Shown here in pieces: positions 34,218-42,996 of a DNA stretch of 64,000 nt (position 1 is its first letter; each line of letters opens with the position of its first letter). The position numbers were made by a program, and so were the translations under genes. The notes beneath the pieces are model-generated. The model was not told the origin of the DNA and made no database searches. It saw only the letters and a list, made by a program, of their open reading frames with translations. The stretch is from Burkholderia sp. OK233 (lineage in GTDB: Bacteria > Pseudomonadota > Gammaproteobacteria > Burkholderiales > Burkholderiaceae). The DNA lies in NCBI RefSeq assembly GCF_900230185.1, contig NZ_OCSR01000002.1:1922001-1986000 (forward strand). Reading direction: 5' to 3'.

Positions 34218-34868
34218 ATGGGCAGTCAGGAGACATCGACCGCATCCATTCAAGTGCTGTGCGAATTCGGCAGCGCGACGGTCTATGAGGCGCAAGGCGC
34301 CAGAGGAGCGCTTGATAGTGGAATCAAGCCAATCCATCCCGACATGAGGGTCGCCGGCCGCGCCGTGACCGTGGATATACGGCCGGGGGACAACCTGATG
34401 CTCCATTACGCGATGCTGAAAGTGAAATCCGGCGATTTGCTGGTCGTCGACGCAAAGGGATTTCTCGAAGCCGGACCGTGGGGCGACGTCTTCACCGAAC
34501 AGGCGGTCAGACAAGGCGTCGCCGGTTTGGTGATCAACGGCGCGGTCCGGGATGCCAGAGCGATCATCGAGATGGATTTTCCAGTCTTTTGCCGCGGTCT
34601 CTGCATCAAGGGCACAGGCAAAAACCAGCCCGGAAAACTGAATGTGCCGGTTTGCATCGGCGACGTGCAGATCAATCCGGGTGACATCGTAATCGGCGAT
34701 CAGGACGGCGTCGTGGTTGTACGGCAGGACGAAGTCGACGACGTGATCCGCAGCAGCCAGGCGCGAGAGGAGAAGGAGGCGATCTTCCGAGCGCAAATCC
34801 GCGACGGTGCGACGACCGTCGAGTTGTTGGGGCTCGAAGAGACGCTCCGCAGACTCAACCTCGACTAA
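34218..34868 (+). CDS. RraA-like HMG aldolase/oxaloacetate decarboxylase family protein
   Basis: 216 aa. The RraA fold is complete: residues VYEAQGARGAL, VTVDIRPGDNLMLHYAMLKVKSGDLLVVDA, then GLVINGAVRDARAIIEMDFPVFCRG, the D/R-containing pocket motif, and GDIVIGDQDGVVVV. Members include 4-hydroxy-4-methyl-2-oxoglutarate aldolases and oxaloacetate decarboxylases needing a divalent metal. The first gene of an operon with a transporter and an FMN dehydrogenase, it would cleave or decarboxylate the 2-oxoacid the dehydrogenase makes (inference). Confidence 0.85.
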   Translation: MGSQETSTASIQVLCEFGSATVYEAQGARGALDSGIKPIHPDMRVAGRAVTVDIRPGDNLMLHYAMLKVKSGDLLVVDAKGFLEAGPWGDVFTEQAVRQGVAGLVINGAVRDARAIIEMDFPVFCRGLCIKGTGKNQPGKLNVPVCIGDVQINPGDIVIGDQDGVVVVRQDEVDDVIRSSQAREEKEAIFRAQIRDGATTVELLGLEETLRRLNLD

Positions 34869-34890
34869 TAAAAAGACATGGAGCGAGACA

Positions 34891-36288
34891 ATGAAAAAGC
34901 AACCTGTGGAATTGACGAGCAGCGTCACATCTGCGTCGTTAAAGCCGACCCGCTATCGGTGGGTCGTCGCGACGCTGTTCTTCGTAATTTATACGATCGC
35001 CGCTGCTGATCGCGCCAACCTTGGTGTCGCGCTACCGTTCCTGAGAAAAGAATTTTCAATGAACAACGCCGAAGCCGGCGCGCTGGTCAGTCTTTTCCTG
35101 ATCGCCTATGCAGCCGTCCAGCTTCCCTCGGCCTGGCTCGTGTCGAAGTTCGGAGTAAAGCGGGTTTTTTCGATTTCAATGGTCCTCACCTCGATCGCAA
35201 CCGGATTGACCGGAATGGTCGGCTCGTTGTTCTCGTTGAAAATCTGCAGGATCGCGCTGGGATTCGCCGAAGGACCGCTGCCGATCGGTATCGCAGCAAC
35301 AATCAACAGCTGGTTTCCGGCCCGAGAAAAAGGCACCGCAGCCGGGATCTTTCTCTCGGCCGTGAAGTTCGGCCCGGTATTGACGCCGATTCTTGGCGCC
35401 ACGATCATTGCTGCCTGGGGCTGGAAAGAGGTATTTCTGCTCTTCGCGATTCCGGGCATCCTCCTGTCGGTGGTATGGGTTCTCATGGTTGCCGACAAAC
35501 CGTCCGAAAGCGGAGCGGTGAACCGGGCGGAACTGGAACTCATCAGCGATAGCGACGAGGCGCGCGGCGCAAACCGGCGAGCCTCAGCCGCGAAACCGAT
35601 GCCTTGGCTCGACAAATTCATTCGCGCCCGGCGCGAAAAAACGCTCGATACGACGCGCGAGATCTTCACCTCGTGGGACATCTACGGTTGCGCACTGGGC
35701 TATTGCTGCCAGCTCGGCATTTCCAGCGTGCTTCTGGCTTGGATTCCGACTTATCTACTGACCGTGAAGAAATTCAGCATCATGGGTATGGGTTTCGTCG
35801 CGGCCGCCCCATGGGTCGGCGCGGTCGTAGGCAATATTCTGGGCGGTCTCCTTTCGGATCGCCTGCTTGGGGGACGCCGCAAGCCCGGGATGATGCTGTC
35901 GGCGCTCGCCACCGTCGGAATGATGTTCGCGCTCATTCATTCCCCGGCTGATCCATTGTTGTACGGCATGTTGATTTTCCTGACCGGCATGTTGTTGAGC
36001 GTCGGCTTTTCGGCCTACATGGCCTATCCGATGACGCTGGTTTCGAAAGCGAAGTTTCCGATGGCCAACGCCATGGTGAACATGGGTGGACAACTGGGAG
36101 GCGCTGCGACGCCTTTCATAACCGGTATCCTGCTGGACAATTACGGATGGAGTTCAGTTTTTGGCTTCATGTCGGGCATATCGGCGCTGACTTTCATCGT
36201 TTTGCTGACGATACGCGAACCGCTTGACGTCGGCGTGCAGCATGCGGAAGTGGGCGTGGCCGGGAAACGGGACATTGGCCATGCCTAG
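34891..36288 (+). CDS. MFS transporter of the anion:cation symporter type (2-hydroxyacid/sugar acid uptake)
   Basis: 465 aa. The ATG at 34891 has GGAGCGAGACA in front. Twelve helices are predicted; YTIAAADRANLGVALPFLRKEF and the LPSAWLVSKFGVKRV loop are typical of the ACS family (galactonate, glucarate, phthalate carriers). A long central cytoplasmic loop lies at about 225-275. Its place between the aldolase and dehydrogenase genes suggests uptake of a hydroxyacid. It overlaps the next gene by 8 bp. Confidence 0.88.
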   Translation: MKKQPVELTSSVTSASLKPTRYRWVVATLFFVIYTIAAADRANLGVALPFLRKEFSMNNAEAGALVSLFLIAYAAVQLPSAWLVSKFGVKRVFSISMVLTSIATGLTGMVGSLFSLKICRIALGFAEGPLPIGIAATINSWFPAREKGTAAGIFLSAVKFGPVLTPILGATIIAAWGWKEVFLLFAIPGILLSVVWVLMVADKPSESGAVNRAELELISDSDEARGANRRASAAKPMPWLDKFIRARREKTLDTTREIFTSWDIYGCALGYCCQLGISSVLLAWIPTYLLTVKKFSIMGMGFVAAAPWVGAVVGNILGGLLSDRLLGGRRKPGMMLSALATVGMMFALIHSPADPLLYGMLIFLTGMLLSVGFSAYMAYPMTLVSKAKFPMANAMVNMGGQLGGAATPFITGILLDNYGWSSVFGFMSGISALTFIVLLTIREPLDVGVQHAEVGVAGKRDIGHA

Positions 36289-37474
36289 CAAGGTTGGGAA
36301 CGTTACACAGCCGGTCGTGCCCCGTCGGTTGCGGCGCATCCTGTGCCTTGACGATTTTGAACCGGCGGCCAAGGCGCATCTTCCTCGGCCGTTGTTTGGA
36401 TATGTTGCCGGCGCCGCTGAGACGAATGCGTCGCTGAATGGCAATCGTCTCGCGTTCGACAAGTATCGTTTCGTGCCGCGTGTGATGATCAACATCGCAG
36501 GTCGCAGCACGGCAACCACGCTGCTTTCGCAGCAATTCAACGCTCCGTTCGGGATCGCGCCCCTTGGGCTCGCGGCATTGATGGCCTACCGGGGTGATCT
36601 CGTTCTGGCGAAAGCAGCCGCGGCAGCCGGCATTCCGATGATCATGAGCGGGTCGTCGCTGATTCCACTCGAAGAGGTCGCGACGGCATACCCTCAAGCC
36701 TGGTTCCAGGCCTATCTGCCGGGTGAGCCGGCGGCAATCGCCGCGCTTGTCGAGCGGGTCAAGCGGGCAGGGTTTCAGACACTTGTCGTCACTGTCGACA
36801 CACCAGTGGCTGCAAATCGGGAAAATAACGTACGAGCCGGGTTTTCCACACCACTTCGGCCTTCTCTCAGACTGACGTGGGAAGGGCTCAGCCATCCTCG
36901 CTGGCTCACCGGCACTTTCACGACGACGATTTTGCGGCACGGGATGCCTCATTTCGAGAACAACTACGCGACGCGTGGTGCCCCGATTCTGTCGCCGACA
37001 GTCGAACGGGATTTCTCCGATCGCGGACATCTGGACTGGCAGCACTTGTCGGCGATTCGCCGACAATGGGACGGAGCGCTGATTATCAAAGGTGTGCTAA
37101 GTGCCGCCGACGCCCGTATAGCCCGAAACTGCGGTGCGAACGGGATCATCGTCTCCAATCACGGCGGCAGGCAACTGGACGGTGCCGTTTCTCCGCTCAC
37201 GGTTCTGCCGTCCATAGTGGAGGCGAGCCCGGATCTTCCGGTGATGATTGACGGCGGCATCCGGCGCGGCAGCGACGTCCTGAAGGCGCTCGCTTTGGGT
37301 GCGCGTGTCGTGTTTGTCGGACGGCCGTTCGTGTACGCCGCATCTATCGCTGGCGAGGCAGGCGTAGGACACGCCATTCGTCTGTTGACCGCGGAGATTT
37401 CCAGAAACATGGCCATGCTAGGGGTCAACCGTCTGGATGAACTCGATCCTCGCGTGCACCTGGCGCTCGAGTGA
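36281..37474 (+). CDS. FMN-dependent alpha-hydroxy acid dehydrogenase (L-lactate/mandelate dehydrogenase family)
   Basis: 397 aa from the ATG at 36281, which overlaps the MFS stop (ATGCCTAG). The TIM-barrel motifs are FAPFGIAPLGLAAL-like PFGIAPLGLAAL, WFQAYLPGEP, VVTVDTPV, LIIKGVLSAADAR, and the catalytic SNHGGRQLDGAVSPLTVLP (His and Arg) and GGIRRGSDVLKALALGARVVFVGRP for phosphate binding. It oxidises a 2-hydroxyacid to a 2-oxoacid at the membrane or in the cytoplasm. The neighbours suggest the substrate is the transported acid. Confidence 0.88.
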   Translation: MPSKVGNVTQPVVPRRLRRILCLDDFEPAAKAHLPRPLFGYVAGAAETNASLNGNRLAFDKYRFVPRVMINIAGRSTATTLLSQQFNAPFGIAPLGLAALMAYRGDLVLAKAAAAAGIPMIMSGSSLIPLEEVATAYPQAWFQAYLPGEPAAIAALVERVKRAGFQTLVVTVDTPVAANRENNVRAGFSTPLRPSLRLTWEGLSHPRWLTGTFTTTILRHGMPHFENNYATRGAPILSPTVERDFSDRGHLDWQHLSAIRRQWDGALIIKGVLSAADARIARNCGANGIIVSNHGGRQLDGAVSPLTVLPSIVEASPDLPVMIDGGIRRGSDVLKALALGARVVFVGRPFVYAASIAGEAGVGHAIRLLTAEISRNMAMLGVNRLDELDPRVHLALE

Positions 37475-37652
37475 GTCGCCCACAGCAAACAATGTGACTG
37501 CGTAGATGACCGCTGTACGTTGTAAAGCTGCCGTATGGCTGGATTTGGGTCGAATGTCTGCGTCGGGTCGATTCCGGAGATTCGCCCCGCGCCGGGTCAG
37601 TTCGAAGATCGATCAGTGCTCGGGCTATCATCGACATCTCAAGGAGGATGTC

Positions 37653-37957
37653 ATGTGTACGAGCTACGAGCCGAACAATCCGCGAGAACCTTTCGATGTC
37701 TTCAGTCTTTTCCCTCGGCCCGATTTCGATTAAAGGGGGAGGCTTACAAGGATTACTTCGCGCCGATCTTCTGCCGCGACGGCGATAACTTCATCACGGC
37801 GCCGGCATCGTTCGGCATGGTGCCGCGCAAGCGCATCCCGCCCGGGGTGAAGGTGTTTGATACGATGAACGCTCGAGGCGAGTCAATAGGCGAAAAGCGG
37901 AGCTTCAGCGGCGCCTGGAAGAACCTGCAACTTTGCCTGATACCGTGCTACCGGTAA
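37653..37957 (+). pseudogene. SRAP (HMCES/YedK-type) gene with frameshift and truncation
   Basis: An AAGGAGG ribosome binding site precedes ATG TGT ACG (37653), giving the catalytic Cys2 of the SOS-response-associated peptidase family, MCTSYEPNN. After FPRPDFD a TAA (37731-37733) appears, but another frame continues with LKGEAYKDYFAPIF, FGMVPRKRIPPG, FDTMNARGES and FSGAWKNLQLCLIP, the family core. A 1-nt shift at about 37725-37735 is implied. The second frame then stops at 37957, losing over 100 expected residues; VAGLW-like codons follow the stop in the same frame. It is a decayed gene. Confidence 0.75.
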
Positions 37958-38108
37958 GTGGCCGGTCTATGGACATTCCTACCGGCAAGCTGGGCCTCGA
38001 TCTGGCACAGGCTCAGTCCCGTCCATAGAAACACTATATTCCGCGGTTCTTCCAGCCAGCGTGTCCATGGTTCGAGCGGTCCAAGTTGCTAACCGCCGGG
38101 CAGTAGTC

Positions 38109-38256
38109 GGCCGAGGGTGTGTCAAAACACAAAAGTTGCAGGTTTTGAGGGGTCACTTTACCCTTCCCGACACGCCACCAAGCCGTTGTAGGCCCTTTTC
38201 GAAAGCCAACTTTTTTAACGAAAGGCGTGAGCCTGAGTTTTGACACACCCTCGGCC
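38109..38256. mobile_element. 148-bp MITE with IS1182-like ends
   Basis: GGCCGAGGGTGTGTCAAAAC (38109-38128) and its exact reverse complement (38237-38256) are perfect 20-bp terminal repeats. A nested pair AAAAGTTG/CAACTTTT lies inside. No coding sequence fits. The end is near-identical to the IS1182 remnant end at 31354-31375 (one difference in the first 20 bases). GGCC at both borders may be a 4-bp target duplication or part of the repeat, which cannot be distinguished. Confidence 0.75.
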
Positions 38257-38467
38257 ATAAGGTGACGTCTGCGAGCTCTTTGAGAGCATGCTGCCAAGGG
38301 GCCGCGTTCTATTCGAAAGCAGTCGGCGGTCAGGAAACACCAAGTGGTCCACCGCATCTGATCGCGCTACGGGACGTCGGCGCCCGATAACGCGTGCTCT
38401 GTCCGAAGAGGCTCGTCGTTTCGCTACAACTGCGCACTTTCGCTGACAACCTGGCAGGAGGCTGCAC

Positions 38468-39382
38468 ATGGATCGTATGGTGGCGATGGAGACGTTCATA
38501 ACTGTTGTCGATGCGGGTTCATTTTCCGCCGCGGCACGCCGGTTGAAGCTGGGCCAACCGGCCGTCTCAAAGACAGTCGCACAGTTGGAGGAACGTCTGG
38601 GCGCCCGTTTGCTATTGAGATCGACACGTGGTCTGGCGCCGACCGATGCCGGTCAACGGTTCTACGATCACGCACTCAGGGCCATTGATGAGACGGAGCG
38701 GGCCGAACAGGCAGTACGTGAATCGTCGGATGGCTTGTCCGGACGACTGCGCGTAGGCGCAGCCGTCACCTTCGCCCGGCTACATGTCTTGCCAGCACTA
38801 AAGTCTTTCCTGGATCAACACCCCAATCTGAGCATCGACATCGTACTTGACGATCGGTCCGTCGATCTGCTCGAAGAGGGCGTCGATGTCGCGTTGCGTA
38901 TGGGCGCCTTAGACGATTCGAACATGACTGCCCGTCGCATCGCCACCGGGCGGCGGGTCGTCGTCGGCACACCGTCATATTTCGCGGAAGCGGGGCTTCC
39001 GCAAACGCCTGGCGACCTTAACCGGCATCAGGCGGTCGTGTACTCGGTGCGAGGCGGCGGTGAATCGTGGATGTTCAGCCGCAGTGACGGTTCCGACTCG
39101 AAGGTGACCTTGTCCGGCCGAATAAGCGTGAACGCAGCTGAAGGCATGCGCACGGCGGTGCTCGCTCATATGGGCCTTGCTGTCGCTTCGGAATGGATGT
39201 TCGCCCCTGAACTCGCGAACGGCACAGTTCATGCCGTCCTGACTGACTGGATGTTGCCGCCGATTGACCTGTGGGCAGTATTTCCGTCCGGCCGCATGGC
39301 GACCACGAAGGCGCGTGCCTTCGTCATGTTTGTCGAGCACCTTCTCAATGAGCGCAAATCCAGCGAGGACCTCACCGCCTAG
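38468..39382 (+). CDS. LysR family regulator
   Basis: 304 aa. The ATG at 38468 has GGCAGGAGGC upstream. The HTH, METFITVVDAGSFSAAARRLKLGQPAVSKTVAQLEERLG, and the substrate-binding domain with LRVGAAVTFARLHVLPALKSFLDQHPNLSIDIVLDD are of the CrgA/PP2-like LysR type. It lies 200 bp before an SDR gene on the same strand, but without the usual divergent partner. Confidence 0.9.
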   Translation: MDRMVAMETFITVVDAGSFSAAARRLKLGQPAVSKTVAQLEERLGARLLLRSTRGLAPTDAGQRFYDHALRAIDETERAEQAVRESSDGLSGRLRVGAAVTFARLHVLPALKSFLDQHPNLSIDIVLDDRSVDLLEEGVDVALRMGALDDSNMTARRIATGRRVVVGTPSYFAEAGLPQTPGDLNRHQAVVYSVRGGGESWMFSRSDGSDSKVTLSGRISVNAAEGMRTAVLAHMGLAVASEWMFAPELANGTVHAVLTDWMLPPIDLWAVFPSGRMATTKARAFVMFVEHLLNERKSSEDLTA

Positions 39383-39584
39383 CCGCTTCGTACCAGGGCG
39401 CCACTGCCCCGGGCTACCTTCGCAGCAGGAATAGGAGCTATTCCTCAGCCGCGACTACCGGGCGATGCCACCTGAGCGGAGGATACGCGTCAACCAATGC
39501 ACGAAACATTGGCTCCGATGCGGCAGTCCCTTCGGGCTGTTCAGGCCGGAGGACCGCTTCGAAACCTATCTGTTGAGGAAAACC

Positions 39585-40352
39585 ATGACCCAGGCTCTGA
39601 AAGGCAAACTCGCTCTCGTTACTGGCGCTTCGCGTGGAATTGGTGCAGCTATTGCGGCACGTCTTGCGCGCGACGGCGCATCGGTGATCGTTCACTATGC
39701 GTCGAGTCCGGCGCGGGCCGAAGCAGTCGTCAAGGAGATCCGCGATGCCGGCGGGGAAGCTGAGGCTGTCGGCGCCAACCTGTCGCAACCAGAAGGCATT
39801 AAGAGTCTCATTGGGTCGCTGGGCAGCGTGTTCGGCGGCCGCTTCGAGGGGCGGCTCGACATCCTTGTCAACAATGCTGGCACGGTCGAGTACGGACCCT
39901 TCCTTGATTCTTCGGAGACTTCATACGACACACACTTCAACTTGAATGTTCGTGCGCCGATCGAACTGGCAAAAGACGCGGCGGCGCGAATGGTGGCGGC
40001 CGGCTGGGGACGCATTGTTAACGTGGGCTCGGCCTTTGGCGAAGCCGCGCCACTGCCTGGCGTGACGCTCTACATCGCATCGAAGTTCGCCCTCAGAGGC
40101 TTCACTCGCGGGCTATCGCGGGAACTCGGCAAATATGGCGTAACCGTGAATGCCGTCCAGCCCGGTCCGATCGATACAGAACTTGCTCCGCAGCCCGGCA
40201 CGGAAGACCACGCAACGATGATAAAGCTCGCAAGCGTGGGCCGTTTCGGTAAGCCGGCGGAAATCGCCGCGGCTGTAGCTTATCTCGCGAGCCCCGAAGC
40301 AGGCTACACGACCGGCGAGAGCCTGACGGTCGATGGTGGATGGATTGCCTGA
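39585..40352 (+). CDS. SDR family NAD(P)-dependent oxidoreductase
   Basis: 255 aa. The ATG at 39585 has TTGAGGAAAA before it. The classical SDR motifs are TGASRGIG at about 14-21, NNAG, Ser in VNVGSAFGE and YIASK (catalytic Tyr and Lys). The end GESLTVDGGW is also typical. It is a 3-oxoacyl-ACP reductase-like enzyme of unknown substrate. It lies downstream of a LysR gene that may control it. Confidence 0.88.
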   Translation: MTQALKGKLALVTGASRGIGAAIAARLARDGASVIVHYASSPARAEAVVKEIRDAGGEAEAVGANLSQPEGIKSLIGSLGSVFGGRFEGRLDILVNNAGTVEYGPFLDSSETSYDTHFNLNVRAPIELAKDAAARMVAAGWGRIVNVGSAFGEAAPLPGVTLYIASKFALRGFTRGLSRELGKYGVTVNAVQPGPIDTELAPQPGTEDHATMIKLASVGRFGKPAEIAAAVAYLASPEAGYTTGESLTVDGGWIA

Positions 40353-40522
40353 GGAAACCGACGAGCGTTTCCGCTGGCACGCTGCAAGGCTTGATTCGCT
40401 CGCAGACGTGCGCCTGAGTCCGGAGCGCGTGCGGGCGAAATAGCATTCGCACGCGGTTCCCACGTTGTCGTTGCGCGTGTCTGCGAGAGCAAACGACCTT
40501 CGACAACGGCTGAGCTACGGAA

Positions 40523-40831
40523 ATGGACGAAGACACCAGATTGCATGCTTTGAGCGCGATAGCACACCGCTCGCGATTGGCTATCTTCCGGCTGCTCGCT
40601 GCCGTGGGGCCGCGTGGGTTGCCCGCGGGAGAGATTTCTGCGCAGTTAGGAATCGTTCCGTCCAGCCTGTCTTTCCACCTCAAGGACATGTCGCGCGCGA
40701 ACCTTGTATCCAGCAACCGGGAGGGGACCTTCATCTATTATTCGGCGGGCCTGGATGCCATTCATGGTGTTATCGACTTTTTGACTGAAAGCTGCCTTGC
40801 TGACTCCGCAAGAAATCCTTCTTCCCGGTAA
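40523..40831 (+). CDS. ArsR/SmtB family regulator
   Basis: 102 aa. The wHTH has HALSAIAHRSRLAIFRLLAAVG, a recognition helix IVPSSLSFHLKDMSRANLV, and a wing SSNREGTFIYYSAGLDA. The usual ELCVCDL metal-binding motif is absent; there is GLPAGEISAQLG in that place, so a non-metal or unusual ligand is likely. No arsenic or metal genes are nearby. Downstream is 600 bp of non-coding sequence, so the genes it once controlled may have been lost. Confidence 0.85.
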   Translation: MDEDTRLHALSAIAHRSRLAIFRLLAAVGPRGLPAGEISAQLGIVPSSLSFHLKDMSRANLVSSNREGTFIYYSAGLDAIHGVIDFLTESCLADSARNPSSR

Positions 40832-41444
40832 GGAGGATACGAAATCAGCGATACGGACGCATGGTTTTTGGCCCCATGCCGGTAGGACGGATGGCCGCTT
40901 TACCTGTGGAAGCGGCCGGCGAACCTGCGTCGTAGCAAATGACGGCTTCGGGTCGACTTCAGTCCTCCGCGTTTTCTAAGAGCAGTCATTCGACGCCTGC
41001 TCTCAGATGGAAGACCAACGATTGCAAAGGCCGATGACTTGCTGCTGGGAATTCCGCGCCGTATCGGCTATGGCCTACGGTAATGGCATCCTTTCGACCC
41101 GAGCCAAATTTCCACGGTGTGGTGTTTGCCGGTTGGTGTGGATCAAGCGATCGATCCACAGCGCGAGGCGCTCCAACGACAGCGCGTATGCCTGAGCTTT
41201 AGCGCCGATGGCCGGTCGGTATTGCTCGCGACGCAACGTAGTCGAGTGCTGCGATTCGAGCGTAGCTGAGCCTCGGTCAGTCAACGCTGATGGGCGAATG
41301 ACGGCCTCGACGGAAGATCGTCCACCCTCGTCCTATCTCCCCTTATCCATTCGGCCAAATCAAACATTTAGCCTACAAGATTGAAGTCAACCCAAGCGGC
41401 CTCCCTTATAATTACCAAGTCGTCGGGAAACACCCAGCGACCAG
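40832..41444. other. Gene-poor region before the C4-like RNA
   Basis: No supported gene. A minus-strand 70-codon frame at 41284-41075 starting with TTG looks weakly coding (RREQYRPAIGAKAQAYALSLERLALWIDRLI) but lacks a ribosome binding site. A -10-like TATAAT lies at 41407-41412, with TTGAAG at 41381-41386 (20-bp spacing), before the RNA. Confidence 0.4.
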
Positions 41445-41582
41445 GTTTAGCAGCCTGACGTTCCAACCGCACACCCGCTCAGGCGGGAGTGCGTCTACCT
41501 CTGCACGTCTATATTTCTATGGGCGGGCCTTGGTAGGGGAGCCGCAAGGCTCGCCGGTTCGTTGGAACGCCGGTCTGCTAAC
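41445..41582 (+). ncRNA. Structured leader RNA resembling C4 antisense RNA of P1/P4-type elements
   Basis: A long-range stem pairs 41445-41467 (GTTTAGCAG...GTTCCAAC) with 41561-41582 (GTTGGAAC...CTGCTAAC). Between them lie CCCGC-TCAG-GCGGG and GAGCC-GCAA-GGCTC, the latter closed by a GNRA tetraloop. Translated, the second half reads GRALVGEPQGSPVRWNAGLL, as seen in the Ash-type leaders of P4-like satellites (from memory). This layout resembles the C4 antisense RNA family of phages P1, P7 and P4. Identification needs a covariance search. Confidence 0.55.
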
Positions 41583-41655
41583 CCTACTTCGTGCCCGCTC
41601 ACCCACGTTTCCAGCGAGTGTCGGGCGATCCAAGAAGTAACAGGGAGATCGCACC

Positions 41656-42123
41656 ATGAGCAAGTCCACAAAAAATCAACCCACTTCACGTCCGCCTGTC
41701 GACGCAATCCAGTACGAAAAGCTTGCCCTGTCTGCCTTCGATTTATGCGACCGGCACCTGACTCAACTGGATACCTTGATCACACTTGCGTCCTCGATAT
41801 GTAGGAATCCTTCCATCACGCTTGAGGAAAGACGACGTCGTCAGACGCTTCTTGAATTGCTGGTGGACACGGCGGAGCAATATCAGCAGGAACTCGAATG
41901 CGACCGCGAGTTGTACAAGGTGATTGCGCTCGATGCGAAGGGCGTTCCGCAAAGCCGCATCACGGCCCGCCACGCAGCGAACCTGCTTGCAGAAGAGGTG
42001 GCGCAACGAGCAGGAGAATCAATAGCCACCGCGAACGTGCCACAACGCGAAACCCCGTCAGAGAAAAATGCAGCAACGTTAAGAACCGACGCTGCGCAGC
42101 AACCGGTCGTCGCGCAACACTAG
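41656..42123 (+). CDS. Hypothetical protein behind the C4-like RNA (satellite remnant)
   Basis: 155 aa. The ATG at 41656 has AGGGAGATCGCACC before it. The N-terminal half is helical: YEKLALSAFDLCDRHLTQLDTLITLASSICRN, then LEERRRRQTLLELLVDTAEQYQQELECDRELYKV. The C-terminal 50 residues are polar and probably disordered. I recognise no domain, but its position directly after a P4-like structured leader RNA is where satellites carry a small regulatory or cell-division-inhibitor-like gene. No integrase or replication gene was found near it. Confidence 0.6.
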   Translation: MSKSTKNQPTSRPPVDAIQYEKLALSAFDLCDRHLTQLDTLITLASSICRNPSITLEERRRRQTLLELLVDTAEQYQQELECDRELYKVIALDAKGVPQSRITARHAANLLAEEVAQRAGESIATANVPQRETPSEKNAATLRTDAAQQPVVAQH

Positions 42124-42486
42124 GCGATCGAGAAGGGCCATCGGCTGGCAAGGCGGTACAGCCGAAGAATCGTTCGGAAACCACCCGCACTGAGACGGTT
42201 GTCGCCCGTCTCAGTGCTGTCACATGACCCTGACCATCGGCAACCCGTGTCGCACGGCGCAACCTCGCGGGCCTGCCATCGCGCCTACCTGGAATATGTC
42301 ATATCAATCTGCCAATAGAGCGCTTAAAGTAGGAGAAAGCACCTCCGTGCCGGTTGCCGGTCTGAGTCGACCCGACTACTATGCGTGTTAGCTTTGGCAT
42401 CAACGTTTCGAGACCTCATGTCGCAGAACGTGAACAGAAAGGGCGGCGTAAGGCGTCGATCATCCTGGCACACAAAGGAGTCTTGA
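42124..42486. other. Intergenic region with a strong hairpin
   Basis: No gene. It holds a perfect 12-bp hairpin at 42187-42217 and the ribosome binding site AAAGGAG (42474-42480) of the ohr gene. Confidence 0.45.
42187..42217 (+). terminator. Perfect 12-bp stem hairpin
   Basis: GCACTGAGACGG (42187-42198) pairs with CCGTCTCAGTGC (42206-42217) across a 7-nt loop, 63 bp after the satellite-type CDS. It lacks a T run, so termination or mRNA protection are both possible. Confidence 0.5.
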
Positions 42487-42912
42487 ATGTCGATTGAACA
42501 AGTCTTGTATCGTGCTCATGCCCACGTCACCGGCGGTCGCGACGGACGCGCGACCATTCCCGATAGCAACCTCGATCTCGAGCTGACCACGCCGAAGGAG
42601 CTCGGCGGCGGAGGCGGCGACGGAACGAACCCCGAGCAACTCTTCGCGGCGGGATATAGCGCATGCTTCATCGGGGCAATGAAGTTCGTTAGCGCGCGCG
42701 ACAAGATCGCGTTGCCAAAGGACGTCGCCATCGATGGCAGCGTCGGCATCGGTCAGATCCCCAATGGCTTTGGCATCGAAGTCGAACTGAAAATCTCGCT
42801 GCCGGGCATGGACCGCGCAGAGGCGGAAGCACTGATCGCCAAGGCGCACGTCGTTTGTCCTTATTCGAACGCCACACGCAACAACATCGACGTCAAGCTG
42901 ACGCTGGTCTAA
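42487..42912 (+). CDS. ohr: Organic hydroperoxide resistance protein (Ohr, OsmC superfamily)
   Basis: 141 aa. The ATG at 42487 follows AAAGGAGTCTTGA. The catalytic cysteines are Cys60 in FAAGYSACFIGAMK and Cys124 in AHVVCPYSNATRNN; Arg21 of the GRDGRA loop is also present. It reduces organic peroxides with lipoylated partner proteins. The short spacing and sequence VTGGRDGRATIPDSNLDLELTTPKELGG are typical of Ohr, not OsmC. OhrR is not adjacent, so regulation lies elsewhere. Confidence 0.93.
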   Translation: MSIEQVLYRAHAHVTGGRDGRATIPDSNLDLELTTPKELGGGGGDGTNPEQLFAAGYSACFIGAMKFVSARDKIALPKDVAIDGSVGIGQIPNGFGIEVELKISLPGMDRAEAEALIAKAHVVCPYSNATRNNIDVKLTLV

Positions 42913-42996
42913 GCCGCGCGTCATCACGCGCTATTTCGAGTGCAAGCAGCGGATGCCGTGTCGCGCAAAGCGGCGCGTATCTCTGAGGTTCATGAC

